In this document: positions 27,101 through 36,900 of the stretch, one piece after another
Position numbering within the stretch: the stretch's first letter is position 1
How the letters are laid out: the number at the start of each line of letters is the position of its first letter
NCBI GenBank assembly: GCA_963402885.1
Contig: OY727096.1
Location: 8,007,501-8,071,500, forward strand
DNA from: Antedon bifida
Taxonomy: Eukaryota; Echinodermata; Crinoidea; Comatulida; Antedonidae
Direction of reading: 5' to 3'
Length of the DNA: 64,000 nucleotides
Program-made: the position numbers and the translations under genes
The notes under the pieces: model-generated
The model's database searches: none
What the model saw: the letters and a program-made list of their open reading frames with translations, nothing else
What the model was told of the DNA's origin: nothing

Positions 27101-27337
27101 TTATCAAGATGAAAATCCAATGCAAACAGCAATATGATTATATCCATCCATCCATTTGTTTTGTTCTGCAGTGTCTGATTTTATGATTTTGATGAAAATG
27201 CACTAAAAATTGAGAAAGTTAGCTGGGTTGTACAACTAATTGTTCTAAAAATAATAATAATAATATATAATTAAACTCCTACCTTGTGAATAAACTTCCA
27301 GAATGACTAAAAGAAAGGCACAGATAATAATCCTCAT
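62..27337 (-). CDS. RECK: RECK orthologue (reversion-inducing Cys-rich protein with Kazal motifs), 5' 14 exons, gene continues past left edge
   Basis: Seen: 14 exons with GT-AG borders join in one frame (62..198, 693..905, 1483..1543, 2102..2204, 2597..2727, 3274..3447, 4973..5170, 5569..5602, 6832..6879, 15234..15319, 21636..21672, 21897..21971, 26775..26833, 27283..27337), about 470 codons, and every splice phase agrees. The start ATG at 27337 opens a hydrophobic signal peptide. Five Cys-Cys knot repeats follow, with doublets in DPTCCHK, VCCIN, TCCQS, HCCEQ and SCCHV. Next come an EPCQPGC segment and an exon with RPTELFRSC and CQPEMWKAIAC, which match vertebrate RECK almost residue for residue. 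Known: RECK is a GPI-anchored membrane protein that restrains matrix metalloproteinases and, in vertebrates, binds Wnt7 with GPR124 through its Cys-knot region. The rest of the Cys-rich part, the Kazal domains and the GPI signal must lie left of base 62. The head-to-tail neighbour on the same strand is the NRAMP gene. Orthology is very likely; the Wnt role in this animal is not shown. Confidence 0.93.
199..692. other. RECK intron 13
   Basis: About half of it is a non-LTR retrotransposon remnant on the opposite strand (258-402). The rest is AT-rich with no recognisable signal. Confidence 0.7.
258..402 (+). mobile_element. Remnant of the C-terminal end of a non-LTR retrotransposon ORF2
   Basis: One open stretch reads GHILRKDEDKPVKRAWHLK, then GGRRERGRPNVTWKDMVKK, and stops at TAA. 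This GH-x-x-R ... GRR-x-RGRP-x-x-TW pattern marks the extreme C-terminus of many LINE reverse-transcriptase ORFs. Nothing upstream continues the ORF, so it is a dead fragment. It is antisense to RECK inside an intron. Confidence 0.7.
693..905 (-). CDS. RECK: RECK exon 13: RPTELFRSC and CQPEMWKAIAC block
   Basis: The strongest single match: RPTELFRSCNAHAD, then CQPEMWKAIACTLQIRPCH. It ends with NMIC and a phase-2 donor at TGCAA|GTAAG. Confidence 0.95.
906..1482. other. RECK intron 12
   Basis: Contains one MITE copy (1237-1373). Otherwise nothing seen. Confidence 0.7.
1237..1373. mobile_element. MITE family 1, copy 1 (TA target, AAGCTCTGTCTA ends)
   Basis: Inverted termini read AAGCTCTGTCTA and, at the right, TAGACAGAGCTT, each flanked by TA. 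The interior is near-palindromic and carries GTGATATCATCATGTCC and a perfect CArG box CCAAATATGG at 1286-1295. The TA target is typical of Tc1/mariner-type non-autonomous elements. Confidence 0.8.
1483..1543 (-). CDS. RECK: RECK exon 12: EPCQ-GC segment
   Basis: Encodes FEEPCQPGCSGMDYCSNFNG, equal to vertebrate REPCQLGC..L.YCTNFNN. It ends in phase 2. Confidence 0.92.
1544..2101. other. RECK intron 11
   Basis: Contains TA/TATA microsatellites (about 1760-1785 and 1955-1975) that flank a dispersed repeat (1795-1935). Confidence 0.6.
1795..1935 (+). repeat. Dispersed repeat, copy 1 (partner at 36205-36330)
   Basis: Shares with 36205-36330 the string CTCCATTGAGATCCAGCC, then TGATACCCACA and CATTGTCATTTTTT. 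The left part, GATGAAGGGCTAGTGTTGCC followed by CGAAAGC, resembles the ends of some LINE or Penelope-like elements. The class is not settled. Confidence 0.55.
2102..2204 (-). CDS. RECK: RECK exon 11: end of Cys knot 5
   Basis: Encodes LYSEPIEPLRWDEFEIKC and EETAMLTCLAD. The AMLTCLAD ending equals vertebrate SMLTCLAD. The acceptor is CATAG at 2205-2206; using the nearby ACAG instead would give an immediate stop. Confidence 0.92.
2205..2596. other. RECK intron 10
   Basis: Contains a short (ATA)n tract near 2218-2234. A sequence at about 2430-2490 (CTGGGCCTCATCCGTGG then TTAAATAAAGTTG) looks like the 3' tail of a LINE or SINE. Confidence 0.5.
2597..2727 (-). CDS. RECK: RECK exon 10: start of Cys knot 5
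   Basis: Encodes a Ser/Lys-rich spacer, then EGAKLSCCHVAVSTVCKNLC. This matches the vertebrate DGAKLHCC...TCRELC block. Confidence 0.92.
2728..3273. other. RECK intron 9
   Basis: No supportable feature seen; it is AT-rich unique-looking sequence. Confidence 0.5.
3274..3447 (-). CDS. RECK: RECK exon 9: Cys knot 4
   Basis: Encodes SIHCCEQSANEKCRQTC, DCGEPLLTDVPDKIWKCF and LLDV, matching vertebrate YCCDRAEDHACQNAC and LWQCFLES. In vertebrate RECK this knot contributes to the GPR124/Wnt7 interaction. Confidence 0.93.
3530..3700. mobile_element. MITE family 1, copy 2 (longest, most complete)
   Basis: Full termini AAAGCTCTGTCTACACTATC and GATAGTGTAGACAGAGCTTT with TA at each end. An internal 24-bp segment containing CCAAATATGG is repeated, giving CArG boxes at 3582-3591 and 3603-3612. 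Confidence 0.88.
3720..3935 (-). mobile_element. Reverse-transcriptase fragment of a non-LTR element
   Basis: In one minus-strand frame the sequence reads YKYLGTEIDQHVSGKLI, then YIKRNSHHL, then APIQPMIDYASSSWAS. YLG-x-x-ID and the P-x-x-DYAS-x-x-W block are the thumb-proximal motifs of LINE reverse transcriptases. No intact catalytic domain is present. Confidence 0.7.
4973..5170 (-). CDS. RECK: RECK exon 8: Cys knot 3
   Basis: The whole of knot 3 is in one exon: TCCQSASSVHICSTKC, then YCSDVDESISTCVHNYTS. It aligns with vertebrate VCCSYA...CREYC...YCAS...CVNNYT. It is in phase 1 at both ends. Confidence 0.93.
5171..5568. other. RECK intron 7
   Basis: Low-complexity AT-rich sequence; nothing supportable seen. 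Confidence 0.5.
5569..5602 (-). CDS. RECK: RECK exon 7: end of Cys knot 2
   Basis: A 34-bp micro-exon encoding KQMYQCVNRLT, the conserved C-V-N/S-R tail of knot 2. The acceptor is TTTCAG and the donor GTGAG. Confidence 0.85.
5885..6385. repeat. Diverged tandem duplication interrupted by a MITE
   Basis: Two blocks recur in the same order. GTATGTTGGGCAAGTA (about 5894) recurs as GTATGCTGGGCAAGTA (about 6235). GTTTTGTTAAAGTTTGAAT (about 6090) recurs near 6335. The first copy is about 100 bp longer, which is the size of the MITE inside it. Confidence 0.55.
5953..6064. mobile_element. MITE family 1, copy 3 (left end missing)
   Basis: The right terminus GATAGTGTAGACAGAGCTTT is intact. The left terminus is lost. 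The core keeps GATATGACATCATCATGTCC and CArG box CCAAATATGG at 5971-5980. Confidence 0.8.
6832..6879 (-). CDS. RECK: RECK exon 6: middle of Cys knot 2
   Basis: 48 bp, phase 0-0, encoding AEVQEDMSSFCDRKDE. This is the counterpart of the vertebrate SSKNDISKVCRKEYE segment. Confidence 0.85.
13585..13598. promoter_or_regulatory. Palindromic RFX X-box-like site
   Basis: GTTACCATGGTAAC is a perfect two-half-site match to the RFX consensus GTNRCC(N0-3)RGYAAC. It sits in a RECK intron about 1.6 kb upstream of exon 5 in transcript orientation. A chance match cannot be excluded. Confidence 0.35.
13768..13872. mobile_element. Small palindromic MITE (hairpin element)
   Basis: The left arm ATCAAATCGAATTTCAATG, then TTTCGTTTTCACG, is mirrored at the right by CGTGTGAAAACGAAACATTG followed by ATGTTTGATTTGAT. 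The arms are about 34 bp around a GC-rich loop with GCGCTAAGCGATATGCGC. Confidence 0.65.
15234..15319 (-). CDS. RECK: RECK exon 5: start of Cys knot 2
   Basis: Encodes DIWQEETGWFGKVCCINA and ISSRCHTACVQ. It matches the vertebrate GWVGLGCCELA...CRQACKQ block. Confidence 0.92.
15728..15842 (-). mobile_element. 3' end of a CR1/L2-type LINE (short copy)
   Basis: The minus strand encodes KTHLFNIQFKCL and then a stop. It ends in an (ATT)n tract, seen on the plus strand as AATAATAAT at 15738-15770. It is homologous to the longer copy at 20365-20760 (shared ATTGGATGTTAAAAAGATGC). Confidence 0.65.
17223..17406. mobile_element. MITE family 1, copy 4 (diverged)
   Basis: Termini TAAGCTCTGTTTACA and ACAGACAGAGCTTTA with TA borders. 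The core has ATGATGTCATATCATTACTA. The CArG positions are mutated (CCATGTTTGG). Confidence 0.78.
18001..18320. repeat. Diverged 165-bp tandem duplication
   Basis: Blocks ATAAGGAAT...TTGTAAA, TTTCTATAATAAACCC and TTTTTAAATTAATTATTTAA, then TATTTTGTTATATAT, occur twice about 165 bp apart (from 18001 and from 18166). Point differences are scattered, so the event is not recent. Confidence 0.7.
20365..20760 (-). mobile_element. CR1/L2-type LINE, C-terminal ORF2 fragment
   Basis: The minus strand reads SPIVYNLHWLPIDPRIKYKI, later RSFMFSAASLWNSLPRHF and FKKELKTHLFN. LHWLP-x-x-x-RI-x-YKI and S-LWNSLP are hallmarks of the C-terminal region of CR1/L2 LINEs. The catalytic region is absent, so it is a 5'-truncated copy. 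Confidence 0.82.
21636..21672 (-). CDS. RECK: RECK exon 4: end of Cys knot 1
   Basis: A 37-bp micro-exon encoding TQFWTCVNNSAP, matching the vertebrate VEIWNCMNSSLP block. It ends in phase 1 at CAG|GTAGG. Confidence 0.88.
21897..21971 (-). CDS. RECK: RECK exon 3: linker of Cys knot 1
   Basis: 25 codons ending NNNCPPSL, equivalent to the linker before the conserved 'W.C.N.S' block of Cys-knot 1. It is phase 0 at both ends. Confidence 0.8.
21972..26774. other. RECK intron 2 (4.8 kb)
   Basis: AT-rich with no convincing gene or transposon. A less AT-rich stretch at about 24640-24840 has no coding frame and could be a conserved element, but nothing here proves it. Confidence 0.5.
26775..26833 (-). 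CDS. RECK: RECK exon 2: first half of Cys knot 1
   Basis: The acceptor TCTAACAG precedes DPTCCHKIRSYPSCQYACDL, the start of Cys-knot 1 (vertebrate pattern CCHH...CRDVCEQ). It ends in phase 0 at TTG|GTAAG. Confidence 0.9.
26834..27282. other. RECK intron 1
   Basis: No feature seen apart from a short (AAT)n tract near 27250-27265. Confidence 0.5.
27283..27337 (-). CDS. RECK: RECK exon 1: start and signal peptide
   Basis: ATG followed by MRIIICAFLLVILEVYSQ, a typical secretory signal peptide. It ends in a phase-1 GT donor (AAG|GTAGG). No upstream in-frame exon is needed because the signal peptide is complete. Confidence 0.85.
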
Positions 27338-27829
27338 TTTGAAAGTTAGACATTTAAAAGCACCCACATCATCTTGTAGTACTCAAATGAATAAGTTTAC
27401 CAACTTGTCAGAAACTGGAGTGGAGTCACTCAAGCTTGACGTCTGAACATAGATTGACCTTTTGGCTCTTTGTGTTATTGCACACCACCCTCTGTTCCAG
27501 GTGACCGAACTTCTAATATCAAACATATTTTTATTCCACCATAGGACTTAATATAAATAATACTGTAGTATAATAATAAACTAAATGGCAATAGGAAGTA
27601 TTTGGTACTATATTCATTATTTTTTTTGGAAGAATTTGTTTGATACTTTCAAACTGACCTTATAAGGAAAATAACTTTGCAAGCACTGGATAAGACATGT
27701 TATACAATAGGCCTAACTTATGGTAATAAAGCTTTTAAAATGATTTATTTTTTATTTTGACATTCCCTTCCCAAGCCTTCACCCATACCACCAGGTGCTA
27801 TGCCCACAAGAACATGTTCTGACTTAAGA

Positions 27830-28144
27830 TAGTCTAGACTAGCAAACGTTACCAAACTCTTTTTCAAACTCCAAGTTTGCCACTGTTTGGAGAAGTTTTG
27901 TCTGAACTACCCCTATAACTGGATGATGTCATTTTGTCCATCTGGAATATCACATGATCACAAAGACCGATTCTCTGAGTTTAAAAAACCTCAAACCTCA
28001 GCAAACTAGTTTGTCAAAGAAGGTGCACAGTCCAACTCCTGCAAACCATTTTCCTGCAATTTGCCGAAGTTTGTCAACTGATCTATACTAGTAGAATTTG
28101 GCAAAAAAGTCTTGCCACACTCAGGAGTTTGCTAGTGTAGACTA
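27830..28144. mobile_element. MITE family 2 (about 315 bp) upstream of RECK
   Basis: The inverted termini are TAGTCTAGACTAGCAAAC and GTTTGCTAGTGTAGACTA, differing at one position. The interior repeatedly shows 'AAACT.GTTTG' pieces. It lies about 0.5 kb upstream of the RECK start. Confidence 0.72.
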
Positions 28145-29046
28145 CTGTTCAACTAACAACTTAGACTGTGTGCAAAAATGTTCTCGGATACATATAATAT
28201 TCAAATCCATACGTTTTGAATATGTGACGGAACAAATGTAAAATTAATTACAATACAATGAAAGATTTCCACTAAAACTAAATCGCTCTGTTATTGTATT
28301 CACTACTGTTGAAGATAAATCTGGAAACATTACATTAATATTTCTCATACAAAGAAGATTGATTTTCAATCAAAAAGAAGTCAATTCAAATTTTCATTTT
28401 ATACACAATAATTAGAGTAGTGATAAAATTACAAACTTTTACAAACTATAGAGGGCAGTATTTTAAAATATAGTTATTTTAATAAAAGAATCTTTAGCAC
28501 AGGTTGATAAGCATGTGTCTTCTCAAAATGGATTCCTTACGATTTAATCATCAAGTACTCACGGACATGATACATAAAGTAATTTCAAATGGAACTAAGT
28601 AATGATTTTTCATTATCATAGACAATTTATGTCACTAAAAGTGGTTGAGAAATATTTAACAAACACTCTTTAACAGTCTTCAAATGTTTCGAACAAAAGA
28701 AGCAATAGACCTATATTAAAATAAATGAGTTTATTATTTATTTATTCATTTATGTAAACCCAAAAAACTAGTTTAAACATTGGGGTACAAAAATTAGTAC
28801 CCAAAAATATAGACCTTTCCCAATGTGACCAACCAATGACCGATCACTTTTCAATCATGGTTATTTATGTATTATAGACACTACTGTATAATGTAATCTA
28901 TTGCTATTATATATACAGTAAAGCTTTCTATGTTACCACAGTATTAATATGCATCTAAATCTGATTACATAATTTGCATATTATTTGCATATCATGAGGT
29001 CATTATTGCCAGATGGTAAATAAATCGTGATAAAAACATAATAAAT

Positions 29047-29111
29047 GTTGACAAAATTAAAATTGAAAATAATTTTAAGTTGACAAAATTAAAATTGAAA
29101 ATAATTTTAAG
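29047..29111. repeat. 32-bp perfect tandem duplication
   Basis: The unit starting GTTGACAAAATTAAAATTG occurs twice head to tail with period 32. Perfect identity suggests a recent slip. Confidence 0.85.
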
Positions 29112-30378
29112 TACCGTACATATTATTTTGTTGTGAAATAATTTTAGAATTGTATGGCTCTCAAAATTGTGCCCTAATATAAAAATGCATATTTGATTGA
29201 AATGCCAATATTTTTGCACTTATTAAGAAAAATAATTAAATTAAACATAATGTTTCCAAGCAAAAGTACAACAAATACAAAATCTTTAAAGCAACATTTG
29301 TTGTGATGAGTTGAGTGGTGGTCCTCATTTGGACTAATATTAATTTGTTAGCAGTGATAAATACTTCTGCATCTGTGCGTACAAAAATAAGTAAATTTAT
29401 ACTTAAATAAATACTTTAAAGATGTATTATCTCCAAAACATGAAAAATAACGATAAAATTGTTAAAATGAACAAAACCTGTTGTCTGACAATGAGCTTCT
29501 GCTGATTTTTTTTCCTTTAAACTATGGTTTTTATTCAAGTAAATGAGTTTTTTTTTCAATTTTTGGTCAAAGTGATTAACTATGTGACATTAAAATGGCT
29601 CACTCAACGAAAAAAGCAGTATAAAAACATGACAAAAACCTGAGAATACACAAACCAACAGTGTTGTACTTTATAGAGAATACAAAATGAAACTGCATGT
29701 TGTAATAAACACAGTACTTAATTTGGTTGATACATTACAATTTGAAAAATAAACGGAGAACCATACCATCATAGAGATGAAATAAAAATAAATATACATG
29801 GGACATTTACAGTTAAATAAATATAACATAACACTGTAGATATTATAAAAATAAAGTTGAAAAGGTACAACATATACATATTTTAAATACAAAACATGGA
29901 AACTTTTAATGCTAACCTAAGCATATCCTAGCATAGTCAGCATTATTTTTTTCCCCAGCATGTTAAGGTAGAATTATTATTAGTAATTATTATTTAACAT
30001 CAACCAATCAAATTTCATTTTTAGCATGTGGATTTAATAACAATACTATAGTATCGTATCGTAAATTACAGAGTGCGCAACATTTCCTCTTATAATACTG
30101 AATATGCATGGATAGGCATACCTACAAAATGGGTAATGACATTGGTTGCTACGAACCGTTGATGGCACATAGAGTAATGCACTGCTTTTAAAGTGTCCCT
30201 GGTTCAATGCCTTTGAATAGTTTTGTGTGAAAGAGATTATTGACAGGGGTAAGGTACATTACAGTTATTTCACTTTTAAAATGATTATGAACATGCCTAT
30301 TCATTTTATTGGAAAAGAAAATAAAACACCCAGGCATGCCACAGTGCAGGCACAGCGAACACAATCTAGAGTTTATCC

Positions 30379-30573
30379 AAGGCAATCAAACAACAGGATG
30401 TTGTGCTCCGGATCAAAAGATTTTTCTGTGGCTGCAACGCGACCAGTTCTACGCCCCTTAACAAACACCACAGAGAATATGTACATTTGGCGCAGCCAGA
30501 CATAAGATCAAAGGACTGTTACGAGTTCATATCTTGGTAAAGCGATCTCAGTATCCTGTTGTTAGATTGCCTT
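30379..30573. mobile_element. MITE family 3 (about 195 bp)
   Basis: The termini AAGGCAATCAAACAACAGGA and TCCTGTTGTTAGATTGCCTT are inverted copies with one mismatch. The interior is less AT-rich than its surroundings. It lies just downstream of the NRAMP stop codon, perhaps inside the 3' UTR. Confidence 0.7.
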
Positions 30574-30824
30574 AACAAAGTAACATCTTTTTTTCATATT
30601 AGTTATAAGGCACTTCAATTTCAATTTTATATGAAATTTAATTAAGCATACAGAAAATATAAAACAATTTTTCAAAAACAATAAACAACCATGATTTTAA
30701 TTAATTAAATTTTACATTCATTGATCCTTCCCTATGAACAATATATAACAAACTATATTTTTACACCTTTGGTGAAACGTGGAGAAGAAGATACATCATC
30801 TAAAATGCTACCGTGAGATAACTC

Positions 30825-30908
30825 TTATTTGCTTATTGCCAAATCGATGTCATCGTTCCCATTTACAAACCTTGATTCAATTTCATATGGTGGAGATGAT
30901 TTAATCCA
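30825..30908 (-). CDS. NRAMP last exon and stop
   Basis: The acceptor TCTTTCAG precedes [14 protein letters not shown] and [12 protein letters not shown], then TAA. A short acidic cytoplasmic tail with a YEI tyrosine motif fits an SLC11 C-terminus. Confidence 0.8.
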   Translation of the reverse strand, partial: WIKSSPPYEIESRFVNGNDDIDLAISK

Positions 30909-33900
30909 CTGAAAGAGAAATAAGAAAATTAATAATCATACCATTTTTTCCATTTAGGGTAATGATTGGATAACCGTACAATTATTAATTTTCGTGTTCA
31001 CATTTAAAAAAATGTATTTAGGCACAATGTGGCCAAGGATTACCAAACGTAAACTTAAAGAATTTATTTAAACGTAAACTTAAAGAATTTATTTCCAGTT
31101 AATATTGTTTGTGCTGTGTATATATTTTTTTATCTGTCAACGATTTTAACTTCTATATGAATTTTATATAATCATTGTAAATTTATAGGCCTATATTATG
31201 TCATTTGAATATTTAATATTTTATGTTTTGTACTGTATGTATGTTTTATCGAGGGCCCTAAATGATCAGTCCTTTTCGGATACTGGATACTGGAACTGGA
31301 TAGGCTACCCTCAGTAAAGATGGTAATAAATAAATAGTAATTAATAACTGTCCTATCAGAAAGGTGGTAATCCCTGGTAGTTTGTGAACCAGTTCACTGG
31401 TGTATTCTGCTTGAATGAACTGGGTTCCTTAAAGTACACACAGGTAAATTGTGTTACACTGGACCTACGGTTTATAGCCCTTATCCGACTTGTTCCACCA
31501 CCAGAACATAGGAACAAGTCGGCCTCGAACCCATGCCAATATTATTGGCTCTTTAGGTAAGGTAAACGGTGTCTTAAATACTCGGTCATTTGACTAGACA
31601 TTTAAAAGACAGAGATATTAACAATGACAAAATTGTTTATTGGGAAAGATAAAATAAAATACAGGTATTGTACATGGTAATGGTAATGCATTGTAAATAA
31701 AATAGTAATACTTACTGGTATACGATTGGCATATGGCACACCAAGGGCTACAAGACAAATTGATGCCTACAAAAATAAAATACAGAGGAGATATAGTAAA
31801 AAATGTGAATGCAAAGATCAAAGTAGGAGAGAGGTGTGAGAAAATTAGAAGGCAAAAGATAGATGAAGGAGAAGAAAGGAGGAAGAGAATGAGAAGAAGT
31901 TATATAAAAGAAAAAATAAGCAGAAGAGGAACCTATATAAGTAGTGAAAGATGTGAATAAGAAGGCAATAAAAGAAAAGGAGAGAAAAGAATAGAAGATG
32001 GAAAAGAGGAAATTTAGGAAGAATGAAATAACAAAGATAATGAAAAGCAGGAAAAAGAGAAAGACAAGGAAAAGGATATGGAAGAGTAGACGTAAATCAT
32101 TATTAACAAAATGAATACTTACCAAATACCCAATGTAAACAAGATATAAAACTAGAATAATTCCTATGAAGGTATACAACGCCCAATGTGATGGTAACTC
32201 AGGGATGTATGTAAAAACAAAGAACATGTTTATTGCTATGACAACCACTGCCAAAATCCCACAAATTACCTTGTTTACTCTGTAGGCAAAGAAAAATGTT
32301 TAATTAACTTTTGTTTATGAATCGAATATCTTTTGCAGTTTGGGTACATATTGATGCTTTAATCAATATACTTTGATCGTCCTCAGGAGTGAGAATCCAG
32401 GAAACTGGAGAATATAAACGAAATTGGGTGGGACTGAAAGCTAAAAAACAATAGCAATGTTTACAGTGGGAGGGATTCAAACTAGCAATAGGAGAACATT
32501 GTGTACAATAAGCCAACCTTTGACCCTATGAAATTGTTTCAGAAAGAAGGTTTTGAGAACCAAATTTAGTATGATCACAATATAATTGGAAAGGGATTGA
32601 ACTATCTATTGCACTCATAAACATCTTTGTATAGTATTTCATTATTACTTACATTCCATTTTGAAAATCTTGCATTAGGCTACCCATGCTTGTGAAAGTT
32701 AACACAGGAATTAAAGCAAACGGAAGCTATCAAAATAAGAACATTAAAAGTTATTAATGGAAAACAATTGAACTAAATAAGAGTAGATTAATTTGCAAAA
32801 ACATCCATCTCTCAAGGAGGTATCCAGACTCAAATGGAGGAACAAGCTTGCTAAAGCCTGGTAATACTATTAAAGATGAAATGCAAGGAAGTAAGCGCAA
32901 CACAAGCAAGTTGACCAATGAAAGGCAACAGTTCGAATAATCCATTGCTTGTGATTGGTCAAATTTTGTCTTATTGGGAACCAAGCTTGAAGATGTTAAG
33001 TACCTTGGAAGCATTACCAGCTCCATTAACCGGTTCCCAATAAGAAAATTATAATCAATGAAGAGGAGTTCAAACTCTCCAGGAAATGGTGTAGATGCCA
33101 CAAACAGGTGCCAAGTAGGGGGAGACTTCCTGAAGAGAGGTCCAAGGCCCACCTAGTAAACCATGTCATCTTAAAGTACAGGACCTGTGAAGTTGGGTAC
33201 AGCCTTCTTGAAGTGGGGTCAAAGGTCACTGTAAGGGCCCATCAAAATATGATCCCTGCTAGTAAGTTGTGGCATCTTGAAGAAGAGTGCAGAAACTGGG
33301 TACAGACAGACAGGTTCCTAAATGTATAAAATAAAATATTCAACAAACATACCTGCAAGCTCATTACAACATTAAGAATATCGTTCATGCCTGTAAGATT
33401 ATCAATGCCACTAAACACTGCAATGATTAAGGTAGGACAGATGGCTATAGAACGTGTTAGTAAAATACGCCGCCAACGAGACCATTTCAAATTTAAGAAA
33501 CCCTACAAAAAAACAAATTAAATTAGGAGTTAATAAAAAAGGAGTTAATAGTATAATAAATACTGCTAGGGGATAAAAGATAATATGACAATAATGTTAT
33601 TGTTACTTATTATTTAAACAAAGAAATCTGTATATAGCACTTTTTCAAATTATTAATTTTTTATCAAAATTTTAATAAAATCTATATAATTATTATATAT
33701 AATTATTATATATAATTATTATATATAATTATTATATATAATTTATATAGAAAAGGTGGATAAAGCTTGGTGTCTACACAATGGTTTAATGCTTGGGTGA
33801 GAAATAATTGAATAAACAAATTTTGCGGGTGTTGAGAAAAATTATGCTTTGAATTCTGTCTTAGATATTTTTTTTTTCAACATTTTTCTGCATTTAAAAT

Positions 33901-36900
33901 GAAATTCAAACTCAATTATCCCTCTATTAGGGTTGAGGGTTGATTCATACTTCCATAGCAAATTGTCCGGCATATGTTCCAGTCATAGTTGAACTCTGAC
34001 CAGAAGCCAAGATTCCAATTGCCCAAATATAGAGTGCAGCAGCTCCAAATTCACATCCAAGAAAAACACCCTAAGGAAATAATTCAAATGATAATAATAT
34101 ATACAACACATCAATTTTTGCTTTGGGATTTTTTGTGTAGTTTATTTCTTACATCAAAACTTAAAAATAACTGTATGATGAAATTATGTAATTTTTTAAA
34201 CAATACATTCTCACGCTTTAAAGGAAATGATTATACAAACATATACTATAAAAAATTTATGAGACAAATAATGTAATAGTACATATGATTAATTGTATGT
34301 GTTGATTGTTAAAATGTTTTTTTTAATCATTCATGGGAGTACACCCACCTTTTATTCTTGTTCTCATTTTTTCTATGGTTTTATATTTATCTTTGATATG
34401 TACATTAAAGAATTAAAAGAAAACTGTGTACATATTTTAAAATACAAAAAAAAAAAATTATTTATACAAGATACTTTAAAATAAATGTTTAACAAAGTGC
34501 ATTTCAATTTGTATCGTTAATTATTGTTAGAAAGTTATTATCATTCCCTACGTTTTTTAAATCTAATATAAGGTCACAAACTACATTTAATGTAAAAATA
34601 AATACTATATGGTCCTATTGAGATAACTTTTTTCGTTAAAAATGTGAAAAATAACGCGATTCTAATAATTTTAGCGGCCTGCTATAAATCCCAACATGCA
34701 TTGAGCACGGGTTGATATTTTTGTTTTTATTCTGTAATTCACCCACTTTTTGATCGACCGTGAGGGTTTTCAGCGAAAATACTGGGTTTCCCCCAATTTG
34801 TATCAACGGAGTCTGCCAAAAACAGAAAGGATAATTAATTTAGCAACTATACAACTATGTTTCGTACGTTACCGATGTTTACCAGCTAGGCCTACAAAAC
34901 TAAGCCTAGCTAGGCTAGGCCTAAAGACGACCAACGAGAGGACATTCACCGCAAGCTACTTAAGTAGCGCATTGCTTCTCTCTTTTATCATAATTTACCA
35001 TAAAACGTACATTTAAGATAAGGAATGACCTGGTTTAATGTTTTTAAAGTAATATATATGCATTATTTTTACAAAACATCACATGTAGGGAATGGGTGTA
35101 ATTGTAGGGAATGGGTCTTTAAGATCTTACCCCCTTGTAAATGTCTATATCTGGAATATCTGATCCATTTGCTGGGAATACGTCTGCTTGCGCAATGTTA
35201 TTTTCAATGCACTTCTCATGCTGTAAATCAAAGAATAGAAATTTGTCAGTATCCAGTATTTGTAAAGGCCTATTGGTCGTAGTAATAAAATCATTATCAT
35301 TATGATTATAGAAAAGATAATCATAATAATAATTAAGACAAATTCTGCTGATATTTGTAATGTCAACAGTAAGTCAATGACCATTATCTCTTCAGAAGAT
35401 GATTATATAAAAAGAAAAACAAAGATGATATGAAGAAAATGAATTATAAATGTTTTTTTACCAAATAAATCTTTTTCCAGGTGAAAGAATTTCAACAGGG
35501 ATTTGAAAACGATTCTATGTAGGTTAAGATCAAATATATCGCAAGGTAATCAATCCAATTTGGCATTACAAATTTGTTGCATATTCATTTTAACATATTT
35601 AGATTTTAGATTTTTAAAGTACATTGAACTTTTTAATTCTATAGTTTGAATTTTATTACAGTTTTTTTGCTGTTTATAAATGTATTATTATTTACGATTA
35701 TTAATATTAATTTAATTATTTTTATTTTGATACAGATTTAAATAGAGGGCACTAATGCTATAATAAATTTTATAGTTCTATAATAATTACACATACAATT
35801 TCTGCACTTGTTTTATTGTTGTCACTGTGGAGACCTTCTGCGAAGACCGACACGACGAAAAGGTTGATCAGGAAGGAAATAAATAGCGCAATCGAAGCTT
35901 CAATCAGATAGTATTTATTAGCCTCCTTTACAGCTTCTTTCTTCCCTCTGTCGATTTCTCTAGACTAAAAAACAAAAAATGAAGACATGTAAATAAGATC
36001 TTTTGCAGTTTAAGATATTCCAAAATGTCTAACTATTTAAAAAAAATGTGCAGTGTGTAGTCATGTCATTTTGGTTCAGTTATTAACAATGTTAGTTACA
36101 GTAATTCACCATTATGTTTATTTATGGAAGTTGGAGAAAATTTGTTTAAGTGTACCTTTTTTTGTACCTTATATCTATTATATTTTATTGATAACTTGCA
36201 TTGAGGAAGGCAGTGCATTTTCTTTCCAGCTATTTTACTTTATCATCCTGATTTAGTTTTTTGCTTATTTTATTTCTATCTCCATTGAGATCCAGCCCTG
36301 ATACCCACAACATTGTCATTTTTTACATTTATTCATTTATTTATTTCATTCTTTATTTCTTTCACAACTAAAAGCTATAAGTTGTACAGCATGATAATAA
36401 CAAATTTGTTTTCTGTCCATTGTCCTTTTACAAAAAAATATATATAACATTATTTTACATAATTATATCAATGGCAATAAAACAACAACATTGTGGGAAT
36501 CTTTTTTTTAAATGAAATTTCTAAGCCAGTATTTGCTGCCAGATTGATGAGATAAACATTCCCACCCAGCAGGAAAAAGTACCTAAACAACAAAACATCA
36601 TTTAATATCTTGTTTTACGTAATTCATTCATTCAATCACTTTCTATCGAAATATTTTAGGAAATAATGTACAAAGTCAAACAAGATATAAACAAATTAAG
36701 CTTTGTGGTTATTCTTTGAATACTTCATTCATTCATTCATTTTAAATATGAATATGTTTACCGTGTTGTGGGTATTTTAATTGGTCATGTTCTTGTCCAA
36801 CTTAATTTTGGACCTTCTTAGAAAAACTACTATATGAAATATAGTTTAACAGCATATTATTTCCTTTTACATAATGAAACATAAATAGATACTGTACTGT

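Larger units (their letters stand above)
27338..30824. other. Intergenic region: upstream of RECK, downstream of NRAMP
   Basis: Must contain the RECK promoter and 5' UTR (near 27338-27500) and the NRAMP 3' UTR. Two MITE-like elements (27830-28144 and 30379-30573) and a 32-bp tandem duplication (29047-29111) are present. No TATA box or CpG-rich promoter was recognised. Confidence 0.55.

Noticed and set aside
31748-32254. 168-residue minus-strand frame covering an NRAMP exon
   Set aside because: Only 32123-32279 matches NRAMP. The rest is the complement of a purine-rich intron tract (F/S/L-rich).
32960-33030. Possible reverse-transcriptase scrap ([10 protein letters not shown])
   Set aside because: Only about 12 residues look right and no second motif was found; mentioned under the intron but not called.
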